A DNA stretch of 11,588 nt from Porticoccaceae bacterium (GCA_023255165.1 JALRJD010000168.1:1-11588), one strand, 5' to 3'; positions 1 through 6,202 are shown, numbered from the stretch's first letter. Numbers and translations: made by a program. The notes: generated by a model not told the origin, from the letters alone.

Positions 1-63
1 TATTGCAGTTTTTTGGAGAAGACGTAGTAGTTTGCACTGAGTGACAGAATATTTTTCCCGCAA

Positions 64-477
64 TTACTCACGCTCAAGCTGAACCTGATCCTCAGCCAAT
101 GTCAGCCAACACTGTTTGCGCGACGTCCAAACATGCACCGACGGTTTTAAATCATCAACCTCATCCAGGGTACCAGCCTTAATAAAAATCAAACCCATCT
201 CCGGCCCGGAATCAGTATCCGTCACCACCGGCGAACCACAGTTGCCACAAAACTTGCGATACACCCGCTGGCCGCTGGTGCCGCGATCCTCATAGGTTTG
301 TAACTCACCAGTCAGCTGAAGCGCGTCACGCTTGAAAAAAGCCACCACCGAAAAAGCCGACCCCGCCTGCTTCTGGCAATTGAGGCAATGGCACACCACC
401 ACCTCCTCCGGTTGCGCAGGTACCCTATAGCGAACCTCACCGCACAAACAACCGCCCTCTCTGGTCTTCTCAAGCAT
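64..477 (-). CDS. GFA/CENP-V-type zinc-binding protein
   Basis: A 137-residue protein with the full cysteine set of the glutathione-dependent formaldehyde-activating (GFA) fold: C10 and C12 in GGCLCGEVRY, C29, C31 and C34 in CHCLNC, and C77 and C80 in FCGNCGSP. In the family these seven cysteines bind a structural and a second zinc; some members act on S-hydroxymethylglutathione, but most have no proven reaction, so formaldehyde activation should not be assumed. Length is typical, and there is no signal peptide or membrane segment, so it is probably cytosolic. The ATG at 477 follows a GGAG site about 8 nt upstream. It is the last gene of a minus-strand operon, 21 nt after the SDR stop. A thiol-conjugate or aldehyde-handling role beside oxidoreductases is plausible but inferred. 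The family call is firm, the reaction unknown. Confidence 0.9.
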   Translation of the reverse strand: MLEKTREGGCLCGEVRYRVPAQPEEVVVCHCLNCQKQAGSAFSVVAFFKRDALQLTGELQTYEDRGTSGQRVYRKFCGNCGSPVVTDTDSGPEMGLIFIKAGTLDEVDDLKPSVHVWTSRKQCWLTLAEDQVQLERE

Positions 478-498
478 GGTTAAATCTCCGCAAAAGTA

Positions 499-1266
499 TT
501 AATTAATTCCCAGCGCACCATCCACTGTAAACGCAGACCCAGTGATAAATGATGCCTCACTGCTGGCCAGGTAGACCGCCATCGCAGCAATATCCGCCGG
601 CTCGCCAATGCGGCCAATCGGGTGCATGGCTTTGTAACTGTCCATCAGCGCCTCGCCATCCTCGACCTGACTGATAACCTTTTTCAACATATCGGTCTGA
701 ATCACACCGGGATTGATCGAATTGACATTGATGCCATAGCCGCTGCGCGCGCAGTGCAAGGCGACAGATTTGGTCATCATGTCCACCGCCGCTTTGGAGG
801 CGTTGTAGGCAACCAGCTCGGCCTGGGGCTTAAAGGCTGACACCGAGGCCATATTGATAATCGAACCACCGCCACTGCGTTTCATCAGTTTGATCGCGCC
901 CTGGCAACCGAGGAAACAGCTGCGCAGATTGATCGCCATGGTTTTGTCCCAGGTCTCGACATCGAGATCTTCGATGGTTCCCATCAACGTGACACCGGCT
1001 ACATTGACCATAATATCGAGACCGGAAAAGAGCTCATTGGCGAGCGCAAACACCGGCTCCCAGTCGGCGGGAAGCGATACATCGTGACGCATAAAACGGC
1101 AGTTATCACCGAGCTGTTGGGCCGCTTTGGTACCGCCCTGCTCGTCTATATCACTGATAATCACCTGCGCGCCCTCGGCGATAAAGCGCTGGGCAATGCC
1201 ATAGCCAATCCCGGTTGCGCCACCAGTGACGATGGCGCATTTTCCTGAAAGTCTTTGCTCAGACAT
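499..1266 (-). CDS. Short-chain dehydrogenase/reductase, hydroxysteroid-dehydrogenase-like
   Basis: A 255-residue classical SDR. It has the cofactor motif TGGATGIG (residues 14-21), an acidic D39 at the end of beta-2 that favours NAD(H) over NADP(H), NVAG (88-91) in place of the usual NNAG, N113, catalytic S141, and Y154-x3-K158 in YNASK. The PG at 186-187 and the C-terminal GSAFTVDGALG are also typical. The stretches RHDVS, GSIINMASVS and GYGINVNSI resemble, from memory, Comamonas 3-beta/17-beta-hydroxysteroid dehydrogenase, so an alicyclic secondary alcohol or ketone substrate is a reasonable inference. The start has a strong GGAG site 6-7 nt upstream. It lies 17 nt after the MDR reductase stop and 21 nt before the GFA gene, so the three are probably cotranscribed. 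The SDR call is near certain; the substrate is a guess. Confidence 0.95.
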   Translation of the reverse strand: MSEQRLSGKCAIVTGGATGIGYGIAQRFIAEGAQVIISDIDEQGGTKAAQQLGDNCRFMRHDVSLPADWEPVFALANELFSGLDIMVNVAGVTLMGTIEDLDVETWDKTMAINLRSCFLGCQGAIKLMKRSGGGSIINMASVSAFKPQAELVAYNASKAAVDMMTKSVALHCARSGYGINVNSINPGVIQTDMLKKVISQVEDGEALMDSYKAMHPIGRIGEPADIAAMAVYLASSEASFITGSAFTVDGALGIN

Positions 1267-1283
1267 TAACCACTCCTCTCGGG

Positions 1284-2294
1284 TTACAGTTTCAGCATCA
1301 ATTTGCCTTTGTTGCTGCCATCAAAGAGTTTGTTAAACGCGGTCAAGGTGTTGCCAAAGCCCTCGATAATTTCATCGCGGAACTCGATTTTGCCACCCTC
1401 GAGCAGTTCAGCCACCGCCAGCGCGCCCTCTTCAAAGCGCTCAAAATAGCTGCTGATCAGGAAGCCTTTGACAGTCGCGCTCTTGGCCAGAATCTGCCAG
1501 TAGTTGTAAGGGCCGGGAACCGGCTCATTGGCGTTGTAGCTGGAGATGGACCCGCAGAAAACAACTCGCGCATTGCTATTCAGGTTTAACAGCGCGGCGT
1601 CTAGAATGTCGCCGCCGACATTATCAAAATAGACATCAACACCATTGGGGCAGGCTTCGGCAATGGCGTCATTAAGGCGACCCTGCTCAGTCTTGTAATT
1701 GATCACCGCATCAAAGCCGAGATCCGCTTTCAGCCACTGACACTTCTCTTCGCTGCCGGCCAAACCGACAACACGGCAGCCCATATTTTTGGCCAGCTGC
1801 CCGCCGAGAGATCCCACCGCACCGGCGGCTGCGCTCATCAATAAGGTTTCGCCGGGCTTGAGGTCAGCGGCATCGGTAATGCCAAAGTAAGCGGTCAGAC
1901 CCACAGCACCAAATACACTGAGATAGTAGTGCAGAGGGAAAGGGCTATCCTTTGGCACCTTGGTCAAAAAATAGCCGTCGGAGAGGCTGTACTCTTCCCA
2001 ACCATTAAGGCCATAGACAATATCGCCCTTGGCAAAATCCGGGTGACGGCTCTCGACAACGGTGCCGACGGTTGAGCTGCGAATCACATCGCCGAGCGCG
2101 ATCGGTGGCATATAGCTGGGTTCATCACTCATCCATCCACGAATGGCCGGATCAAGGGAAAAATAATCGTTTTTGATCAGCAACTGGCCTTCGTTTAAAG
2201 CCTCGACCTCAACCGTGCGAACTCTGACATCTTTATCGGTGGCCGGCCCCTGTGGACGCTGTTCAAGATAGTATTGACTGTACGACATTAACAT
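1284..2294 (-). CDS. Zinc-free MDR NADP-dependent oxidoreductase (PTGR/CurA type)
   Basis: A 336-residue medium-chain reductase of the leukotriene B4 12-hydroxydehydrogenase / prostaglandin reductase / curcumin reductase group. These enzymes use NADPH to reduce the C=C bond of alpha,beta-unsaturated ketones. Visible signs are the N-terminal GroES-like part with NDYFSLDPAIRGWM (42-55), ESRH (81-84), WEEY (99-102), the Rossmann motif SAAAGAVGSLGGQLAK (about 154-169), INYK (198-201), a likely NADP phosphate contact, and FDNVGG. The zinc-binding cysteine cluster of alcohol dehydrogenases is absent, as expected for this group. The ATG at 2294 is preferred over the one at 2288 because AGGGGA lies 5 nt upstream of it. 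It is first in the operon MDR-SDR-GFA and divergent from the SnoaL gene at 2637. A clear paralogue lies at 5000-6016. The substrate is unknown. Confidence 0.94.
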   Translation of the reverse strand: MLMSYSQYYLEQRPQGPATDKDVRVRTVEVEALNEGQLLIKNDYFSLDPAIRGWMSDEPSYMPPIALGDVIRSSTVGTVVESRHPDFAKGDIVYGLNGWEEYSLSDGYFLTKVPKDSPFPLHYYLSVFGAVGLTAYFGITDAADLKPGETLLMSAAAGAVGSLGGQLAKNMGCRVVGLAGSEEKCQWLKADLGFDAVINYKTEQGRLNDAIAEACPNGVDVYFDNVGGDILDAALLNLNSNARVVFCGSISSYNANEPVPGPYNYWQILAKSATVKGFLISSYFERFEEGALAVAELLEGGKIEFRDEIIEGFGNTLTAFNKLFDGSNKGKLMLKL

Positions 2295-2310
2295 TGCTTT
2301 CCCCTGGATT

Positions 2311-2325
2311 TTTATAAGTTATAAA
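2311..2325. promoter_or_regulatory. Operator-like palindrome upstream of MDR reductase
   Basis: TTTATAAGTTATAAA is a perfect 7-1-7 inverted repeat that ends 16 nt before the MDR start codon at 2294. On the minus strand it also holds TATAAC, which could serve as a -10 element, so a bound repressor would block the promoter. AT-rich DNA yields such palindromes fairly often by chance, so this is only a candidate. Confidence 0.3.
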
Positions 2326-2396
2326 GTGTGCGAATTAATGGGCTTAAGCTACTCTTTTACTATTAAAAAATCAACTAAGATTGTTTTTTTAGAGTC

Positions 2397-2472
2397 CTGC
2401 CTGTAGAGTTGGATATCAGCGTTCAGATGCGCTCTCAGGCAGAGCTGATTGGCGATGGTTAGAGCTGCCTGA
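2397..2472. repeat. Alternative inverted repeats (CTGCCTG / CAGGCAG / CTGCCTG)
   Basis: CTGCCTG at 2397-2403 and again at 2465-2471 are both complementary to the central CAGGCAG at 2436-2442. The left pair is extended by TAGAG/CTCT (2404-2408 with 2432-2435, one bulge). The right pair is extended by one base, TCAGGCAG with CTGCCTGA (2435-2442 and 2465-2472). The two hairpins are mutually exclusive, a geometry seen in attenuators, but no T-tract follows, so transcription termination is not supported. Confidence 0.4.
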
Positions 2473-2536
2473 AATCGAATAAATTGTATTGATGAACTGA
2501 TAAAAACAAAAACAACAGAAGTACCGTTTTTTGAAT

Positions 2537-2612
2537 AGCACTGTTTGTAAAAGCACTGTTTGTAAAAGCACTGTTTTTAAAAGCACTAATTTATAAAAGC
2601 ACTTATTTACCA
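2537..2612. repeat. 15-bp tandem repeat, five degenerate copies
   Basis: The unit AGCACTGTTTGTAAA occurs exactly at 2537-2551 and 2552-2566, then with one change at 2567-2581. More diverged copies follow at 2582-2597 (16 bp, ACTAATTTATAAA variant) and 2598-2612. The array stops 12 nt before the Shine-Dalgarno site of the SnoaL gene at 2637. The gradient from identical to diverged copies suggests slipped-strand expansion on the left side. The fourth copy contains TATAAA (2592-2597), which could act as a -10 box, but no matching -35 box is evident. Confidence 0.85.
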
Positions 2613-2636
2613 TAACAACAAACAAGAGGACTTATC

Positions 2637-3050
2637 ATGGCTTTTTCCGGACCTATTGAAGATCGTCTCGCGATTCGCGAACTGATGGATATCTACGCCG
2701 ACGCGGTCAACCAGCGCGACGCCGAGCTCTGGGGCTCAACCTGGGCAGAAGATTCAAGCTGGAAGTTACCGGTTATTCCCGGCATGGAAAATGTCAGCGG
2801 CAAAGAGAATATTGTCGCGGCCTGGAACGGCGGCATGGCCATGTTTCCGTTTATCTTTATGTCAATTTCGGTGGGCAATATTCAGGTTACCGGCGACACG
2901 GCGACAGCGCGCGCCTACACCACTGAAGTGGGCACCACATTGGACGGCACCGAGATTCGACCACGCGGCCAGTACGACGACAAGCTGGTGAAAGTCGATG
3001 GTCAGTGGTTATTCAAGGAACGCGTCTTCCACAGCCTCTACGGCGAATAA
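2637..3050 (+). CDS. SnoaL-like (NTF2-fold) protein 1
   Basis: A 137-residue protein with the SnoaL_4/NTF2-like pattern: IEDRLAIRELMDIYADAV (residues 7-24), a WAED turn (36-39), GNIQVTGDTATARAY (80-94), and the C-terminal VDGQWLFKERVFHSL (120-134). The NTF2 fold serves as cyclase, dehydratase, isomerase or binding protein on polycyclic substrates. This copy keeps Y20 and D22 in the first helix. It has no histidine at the two positions where the SnoaL paralogue at 6284 has H73 and H97, so its chemistry probably differs. It also lacks the Asp expected of ketosteroid isomerase (WKLP where that family has VEDP). The start has AGAGGA 6 nt upstream. First gene of a three-gene plus-strand group. Function not established. 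Confidence 0.85.
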   Translation: MAFSGPIEDRLAIRELMDIYADAVNQRDAELWGSTWAEDSSWKLPVIPGMENVSGKENIVAAWNGGMAMFPFIFMSISVGNIQVTGDTATARAYTTEVGTTLDGTEIRPRGQYDDKLVKVDGQWLFKERVFHSLYGE

Positions 3051-3092
3051 GCACGGGGCATTCCCCGATCAAGCTTGAAAGAGGTAAACGAT

Positions 3093-3446
3093 ATGACCGT
3101 ACTGATCAACGGAACGGTGGATTTCCGCGCCGAAGACACTGCCGAGATTATGCAGAAAACCGCCGATCTGATGGCGCGAACCCGCGATCAAAAGGGCTGC
3201 AGACATTATGTCTGGAGCCTGGATCCGGCGGTTCCCGGCCGTGTTTATGTGCATGAAAACTGGGAGTCGGTGGAAGATCTGGCCGCCCATCTGCAGGGCC
3301 ATTTCTACACCGATATGCTGGCGATTCTCGGCAACTACGAAATGCTTGGCACCGACATCCTCAAATATCGGGTTGATCTCGCCGAACCCGTTTACGACGA
3401 AACCGGCACGCCGCGAGCGGACTTTTTTAGCCAATCAGAAGTTTAG
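3093..3446 (+). CDS. ABM-domain (antibiotic biosynthesis monooxygenase-like) protein 1
   Basis: A 117-residue dimeric alpha/beta-barrel-type protein. Typical ABM signs are the N-terminal strand MTVLINGTVDF, the EIMQKTADLMARTRDQKGC helix and turn (residues 19-37), then RVYVHENWESVEDLAAHLQ (about 51-69) with the conserved E-x-W and a downstream His, and the helix FYTDMLAIL. The family includes cofactor-free monooxygenases such as ActVA-Orf6, but many members are uncharacterised. The ATG at 3093 is chosen because GAGGT (3081-3085) lies 7 nt upstream; an in-frame TTG at 3075 would overlap that site and has no ribosome site of its own. The C-terminal SQSEV is encoded by the first copies of a 16-bp tandem repeat, which also provides the stop codon. 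It lies between two SnoaL genes; an ABM paralogue is at 7257. Confidence 0.85.
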   Translation: MTVLINGTVDFRAEDTAEIMQKTADLMARTRDQKGCRHYVWSLDPAVPGRVYVHENWESVEDLAAHLQGHFYTDMLAILGNYEMLGTDILKYRVDLAEPVYDETGTPRADFFSQSEV

Positions 3447-3492
3447 CCAATCAGAAGTTTAGCCAATAAAAAGTTTAGCCAATAAAAACCTA
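3429..3492. repeat. 16-bp tandem repeat, four copies, overlapping a gene end
   Basis: AGCCAATCAGAAGTTT is exact at 3429-3444 and 3445-3460, diverges slightly at 3461-3476 (AGCCAATAAAAAGTTT), and is partial at 3477-3492. The stop codon of the upstream ABM gene (TAG, 3444-3446) spans the junction of copies 1 and 2. The unit is not a multiple of three, so successive copies are read in different frames. The array ends 25 nt before the SnoaL start at 3518. Confidence 0.9.
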
Positions 3493-3517
3493 TTGGCAGC
3501 AATCAGGAGTTAACAAT

Positions 3518-3949
3518 ATGGCAACACTCGAACAACGTATTCAGGCCATCGAAGATCGTCACGCGCTGCAAGATCTGGCCGCCACCTATTTTGTGGCCAT
3601 CGATGATCTCGCCAATGCCGACGATATACTCGCCTGTTTTACCCAGGATGCCGTCTTTGATATGAGCGCCATCGGTTATCCGGCATTTGCAGGTATCGAC
3701 GCCTTGCGTGAGTTTTTCACCGGCGTGGTTAATGGGCTCGAATACAGCGCCCACTATGGCAGTAACTTTAAAATTGATTCACTAGAGCAAGACCGAGCCA
3801 GCGTGCGCATTCATGCGGTGGGAATGGGTTTGCCCCATGGCGGCGAGCGCTCCAAGGTTTATGTGCAGTATCACCTGACATACCAGCGTATCGACGGCCA
3901 GTGGAAAATCAGCGCCATCCGCGGCACGCCGCTAATGACCGGCGACTAG
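3518..3949 (+). CDS. SnoaL-like (NTF2-fold) protein 2
   Basis: A 143-residue NTF2-like protein: IQAIEDRHALQDLAATYFVA (residues 8-27), FTQDAVFDMS (41-50), then the middle strands with AHYGSNFKIDSL (78-89), and the end DGQWKISAIRGTPL (126-139). H79 lines up with H73 of the SnoaL paralogue at 6284. Two further histidines (H99, H107) lie near, but not exactly at, the second His position. The start has AGGAG about 8 nt upstream. It is the third gene of the plus-strand group, 71 nt after the ABM stop, a spacer filled by the 16-bp repeat. Its end converges on the esterase with only 18 nt between stops, and the stop TAG is followed directly by TGA. A cyclase, dehydratase or isomerase-like role is inferred from fold only. 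Confidence 0.85.
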   Translation: MATLEQRIQAIEDRHALQDLAATYFVAIDDLANADDILACFTQDAVFDMSAIGYPAFAGIDALREFFTGVVNGLEYSAHYGSNFKIDSLEQDRASVRIHAVGMGLPHGGERSKVYVQYHLTYQRIDGQWKISAIRGTPLMTGD

Positions 3950-3973
3950 TGACCGGCGAATAGCGACCTAGTC
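3936..3973. repeat. 14-bp duplication and inverted repeat at convergent gene ends
   Basis: TGACCGGCGACTAG (3936-3949) is followed directly by TGACCGGCGAATAG (3950-3963) and then a shorter CGACCTAG. The first copy carries the stop of the SnoaL gene. GACTAG (3944-3949) and CTAGTC (3968-3973) are inverted copies that contain the stop codons of the two convergent genes. No T-tract follows, so this is not a standard terminator. Confidence 0.6.
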
Positions 3974-4897
3974 TGCCCTGTGCGCCTTGCGCAGGGCAGC
4001 CACTGCCAACTCAACCCCCTCTCGCGCCGCCTCCACAATGCCGGCCTGGGAAAAGAAACCATGAATCAACCCATCGAAGCGGCGCACGTGCACCTCAACC
4101 CCGGCCTCGGCCAGGCGCGCGGCATAGGCTTCGCCCTCATCGCGCAGCGGGTCAAACTCCGCGGTCATAACCAGCGCCGCTGGCAACCCTGAAAGATCCT
4201 CTGCCAACAGCGGGCTGGCAAGCGGGTGATTGCGCTGTTCCGGCTGCGGGCAGTACTGATCCCAAAACCAGGCCATCATTTGCTGCGATAACATATAGCC
4301 TTCGGCATTTTCACGGTACGAGGCACTGGACATAGCGGCATCGGTTACCGGGTAAATTAACAGCTGCAGGGCAATCTCTGGCCCCGCTCTGTCCCGCGCC
4401 ATCAGTGCAACCGCCGCCGCCAGATTGCCACCGGCGGAATCACCCCCAACACTGACCGGCCCGGGACGGGCGCCAATTTCAGCGCTGTTGCTGGCGGCCC
4501 AGCAGGTCACCGCATAACAGTCATCAAGCGCCGCCGGGAAGCGGTGTTCAGGCGCCAGACGATAATCCACTGCAACCACAATGCACTCAGCTCCGCGGCA
4601 GATTTCACGGCAGTCGGCATCATGGGTCTCAAGATCTCCAATTACCCAGCCGCCACCGTGAAAGTGCACATGCAGCGCGCTCGGGTTGCCGCTGGGGCGA
4701 TAGATCCGCACCGGAATATCACCACCGGGGCCCGGCACAAGGCGGTCTTCAACGCTGTGCACCTTAATCTCGGGCAGGTCGGGTTTCATTGCCCGGTACA
4801 TGGCGCGCGCTTCATCCGCTGCCATCTCGTGAATGGCCGGTCCGCCCTCGGCGGCCATCTGAGCCAGGATTGCGGCGGTTGTTGATTCCAATGGCAT
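3968..4897 (-). CDS. Alpha/beta hydrolase, HSL family (family IV) esterase
   Basis: A 309-residue esterase/lipase of the hormone-sensitive-lipase group. The oxyanion motif HGGG is at residues 80-83 (HFHGGGWVIG), the nucleophile S154 in GDSAGGN (152-158), the acid is D249 in EFDPLRDEGE, and the catalytic H279 is in LIHGFF. Length and spacing are normal and all three catalytic residues are present. No signal peptide, so probably cytosolic. The start has GGGGAA about 6-7 nt upstream. It lies downstream of the second MDR gene on the same strand, but an intrinsic terminator stands between them, so it probably relies on read-through or its own promoter. Such enzymes cleave short or medium acyl esters and some lactones. 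In this cluster it could open an ester or lactone intermediate, which is inference. Confidence 0.95.
   Translation of the reverse strand: MPLESTTAAILAQMAAEGGPAIHEMAADEARAMYRAMKPDLPEIKVHSVEDRLVPGPGGDIPVRIYRPSGNPSALHVHFHGGGWVIGDLETHDADCREICRGAECIVVAVDYRLAPEHRFPAALDDCYAVTCWAASNSAEIGARPGPVSVGGDSAGGNLAAAVALMARDRAGPEIALQLLIYPVTDAAMSSASYRENAEGYMLSQQMMAWFWDQYCPQPEQRNHPLASPLLAEDLSGLPAALVMTAEFDPLRDEGEAYAARLAEAGVEVHVRRFDGLIHGFFSQAGIVEAAREGVELAVAALRKAHRAD
3973..3999. other. GC-rich hairpin at the convergent junction
   Basis: CTGCCCTG (3973-3980) pairs with CAGGGCAG (3992-3999) and CGC (3983-3985) with GCG (3989-3991), leaving a 2-nt bulge and the loop CTT. It lies in the final codons of the esterase and just beyond the SnoaL stop. 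The stem is strong, but neither strand has a U-tract after it, so a factor-independent terminator is not supported. It may limit transcription from either side or protect 3' ends. Confidence 0.45.
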
Positions 4898-4931
4898 GGT
4901 TGTTCCCCTTTCTTTTAAAAACTGGCTTTAT

Positions 4932-4965
4932 AAAAAAACCCCTTGCCTCGAGTGCAAAGGGTTTT
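4932..4965 (-). terminator. Intrinsic terminator after the second MDR gene
   Basis: On the minus strand a 12-bp stem with one G-T wobble (4954-4965 with 4935-4946), loop of 7 nt, runs into seven T residues (complement of 4932-4938). It lies 34 nt beyond the MDR stop at 5000 and 34 nt before the esterase start at 4897, so it separates the two minus-strand genes. The plus strand has only four T residues, so the terminator is mainly one-directional. Confidence 0.8.
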
Positions 4966-4999
4966 CGCTAATGATGTTAACCAAAAGGCCGATTTTGCA

Positions 5000-6016
5000 T
5001 CACAACTTAACCAGACACTTACCCGAGCTTTTACCATCGAGCATATCCACAAAGGCCTGCCCTGCCGACTCAATACCTTCTGACATATTGATCGGGCTGA
5101 CCAGGGTGCCAGCTTTGAGCATGGCGCTGATATAGGCAATCGCTTCCGGATAGCGGTCAACATGATCAGAGAACATAAACCCTTCCGCTCTGGCGCGCTT
5201 GGTTATCAACTCCCACATATTGGCGACCGCTTCATGACCATTCACACGATCGTACTGCGACACCGCACCACAGAGAACAATACGCGAGTTTTCCGCAAGA
5301 TGACCAAGCATGGTGCCGAGCATGGCGCCGCCAACATTATCAAAAACAATATCGACCCCTTCAGGGGCGATCGCTGTCAACTGGTCGTCGAGAGATTCAC
5401 CGGATTTATAATCGATCACATGATCATAACCCAGGGTATCACGCAGCCAGGCGCATTTGGCTGGTCCGCCGGCAATGCCCACGGTGGTGCAACCCTCGGC
5501 TTTGGCCATCTGCCCGGCCAGTGAGCCAATGCCACCGGCGGCGGCATTGATCAAAAACAGATCACCACTTTTTGGCTGGCCGATATTCATCAAACCAAAA
5601 TAGGCGGTCATGCCGGAAGGGCCGAGACTGGCGAGGTACTCATAGGGTTCGATACCGGCCTCCGGCTCCAGAATCGCCATAAAGTCGGTGCCGTCGTCAA
5701 TGCTGTACTCTTCCCAGGCGGTTCTGCCCATCACTGTACTGCCCACCGGGTAGCCCGCGTGGCGCGACTCAATAATGGTGCCCATAATAATGCTCTGTAC
5801 CGGCTCGCCGAGGGGCATGGAGGAGAGATAATTGTCGCCTGAGCCCTCGTTCATCCACTGGCGAAATCCGGCGTCCATCGACAGGTAGCTGTTCTTGATT
5901 AAAAACTGGCCCTCTTCGAGGCTGCCCAGCGGCTGCGTATCCACTGCAAAATCGTCTGCCACCATACGCTCGGCAGGTCTGCGAGCAAGTAATACGCGAG
6001 TGTTCATCTGTGTCAT
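5000..6016 (-). CDS. Zinc-free MDR NADP-dependent oxidoreductase, second paralogue
   Basis: A 338-residue paralogue of the reductase at 1284-2294. Shared stretches include EEGQFLIKNSYLSMDAGFRQ (residues 34-53), ESRH (83-86), WEEYSIDDG (101-109), the Rossmann motif NAAAGGIGSLAGQMAK (157-172), IDYK (201-204) and FDNVGG. No zinc-ligand cluster is seen. The expected reaction is NADPH-dependent reduction of an enone or related C=C bond. ATG codons at 6016 and 6007 are both possible; neither has a strong Shine-Dalgarno, and the longer form is given because it is the first in-frame ATG. Like its paralogue it is transcribed away from a SnoaL gene, here at 6284, across a 267-nt control region. A terminator follows it. 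Sequence divergence between the paralogues suggests different substrates or an old duplication. Confidence 0.94.
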   Translation of the reverse strand: MTQMNTRVLLARRPAERMVADDFAVDTQPLGSLEEGQFLIKNSYLSMDAGFRQWMNEGSGDNYLSSMPLGEPVQSIIMGTIIESRHAGYPVGSTVMGRTAWEEYSIDDGTDFMAILEPEAGIEPYEYLASLGPSGMTAYFGLMNIGQPKSGDLFLINAAAGGIGSLAGQMAKAEGCTTVGIAGGPAKCAWLRDTLGYDHVIDYKSGESLDDQLTAIAPEGVDIVFDNVGGAMLGTMLGHLAENSRIVLCGAVSQYDRVNGHEAVANMWELITKRARAEGFMFSDHVDRYPEAIAYISAMLKAGTLVSPINMSEGIESAGQAFVDMLDGKSSGKCLVKL

Positions 6017-6070
6017 AAGTCAGTAACCCATCTTTATTTTTATTTGGCGCAGCCAGCGGCTACTATCAAC

Positions 6071-6120
6071 CCTGGCGCGGAGATATTTATCCTAGCGCAG
6101 GATATCCTACCGCAGTTAAT
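6071..6120. repeat. Three degenerate direct repeats with embedded palindromes
   Basis: Three imperfect copies begin CCTGGCGCGGAGATAT (6071), CCTAGCGCAGGATAT (6091-6105) and CCTACCGCAGTTAAT (6106-6120). Within them TATCCT (6088-6093) and AGGATA (6099-6104) form an inverted pair, and AGGATATCCT (6099-6108) is a perfect 10-bp palindrome. The cluster lies about 55-105 nt from the MDR start and 40-90 nt upstream of the plus-strand promoter, so regulator binding is possible. Confidence 0.5.
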
Positions 6121-6135
6121 TCATCGGGTAAATAA

Positions 6136-6147
6136 CAAACATGTTTG
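6136..6147. promoter_or_regulatory. Perfect 12-bp palindrome, candidate regulator site
   Basis: CAAACATGTTTG is a perfect inverted repeat lying 10 nt upstream of the TTGACG box of the promoter at 6158. That places it near -46 to -57 of the expected start, a usual position for an activator. It could also act as an operator for the divergent MDR gene. No regulator is encoded in the window to pair it with. Confidence 0.4.
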
Positions 6148-6157
6148 CTGGTTTTTA

Positions 6158-6186
6158 TTGACGATCGAAAAGCCGCAAAGTACTAT
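6158..6186 (+). promoter_or_regulatory. Sigma70-type promoter for the SnoaL-Rieske operon
   Basis: TTGACG (6158-6163) and TACTAT (6181-6186) are separated by exactly 17 nt. The first box matches the -35 consensus in five of six bases and the second keeps the key TA...T of the -10 box. The expected start is near 6193, giving a leader of about 90 nt before the SnoaL ATG at 6284. Confidence 0.5.
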
Positions 6187-6202
6187 TGAGCAAGCGTTGT
6201 GG

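Larger units (their letters stand above)
2295..2636. other. Divergent intergenic control region
   Basis: A 342-nt AT-rich spacer between the divergent MDR and SnoaL genes. It contains a 15-bp palindrome near the MDR start, a set of complementary CTGCCTG/CAGGCAG segments, and a five-copy tandem repeat before the SnoaL ribosome site (AGAGGA at 2625-2630, 6 nt before the ATG). No pair of -35/-10 boxes stands out on either strand. A 69-codon minus-strand reading frame crosses the region, but it is low-complexity and reads through the repeats, so it is not called as a gene. The spacer must carry at least two promoters, and it is large enough for a regulatory leader RNA. Confidence 0.6.

Noticed and set aside
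1..63. Possible feature downstream of the GFA gene
   Set aside because: Only a tiny CACT-G-AGTG palindrome is seen; no terminator with T-tract and no coding signal.
2416..2625. A 69-codon minus-strand reading frame with repeated LLQTV units
   Set aside because: The repeats in the protein are only the translated 15-bp DNA repeat. The rest is low-complexity, with no domain and no need for a gene in this control region.
2637..3050. SnoaL 1 as a ketosteroid isomerase
   Set aside because: The catalytic Asp expected in the VEDP region is missing (WKLP), despite a Tyr in the first helix.
3075..3092. Longer TTG start for ABM protein 1
   Set aside because: The extension would translate the Shine-Dalgarno site itself; the ATG at 3093 is ideally spaced from GAGGT and begins at the conserved first strand.
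3069..3434. A 121-codon open frame antisense to ABM protein 1
   Set aside because: The plus-strand frame has a ribosome site and ABM motifs; the antisense frame has neither.
3429..3492. CRISPR array
   Set aside because: The repeats are 16 bp, directly tandem without spacers, and no cas gene is present.
3973..3999. Intrinsic terminator between the SnoaL 2 and esterase genes
   Set aside because: The hairpin is strong, but no U-tract follows on either strand.
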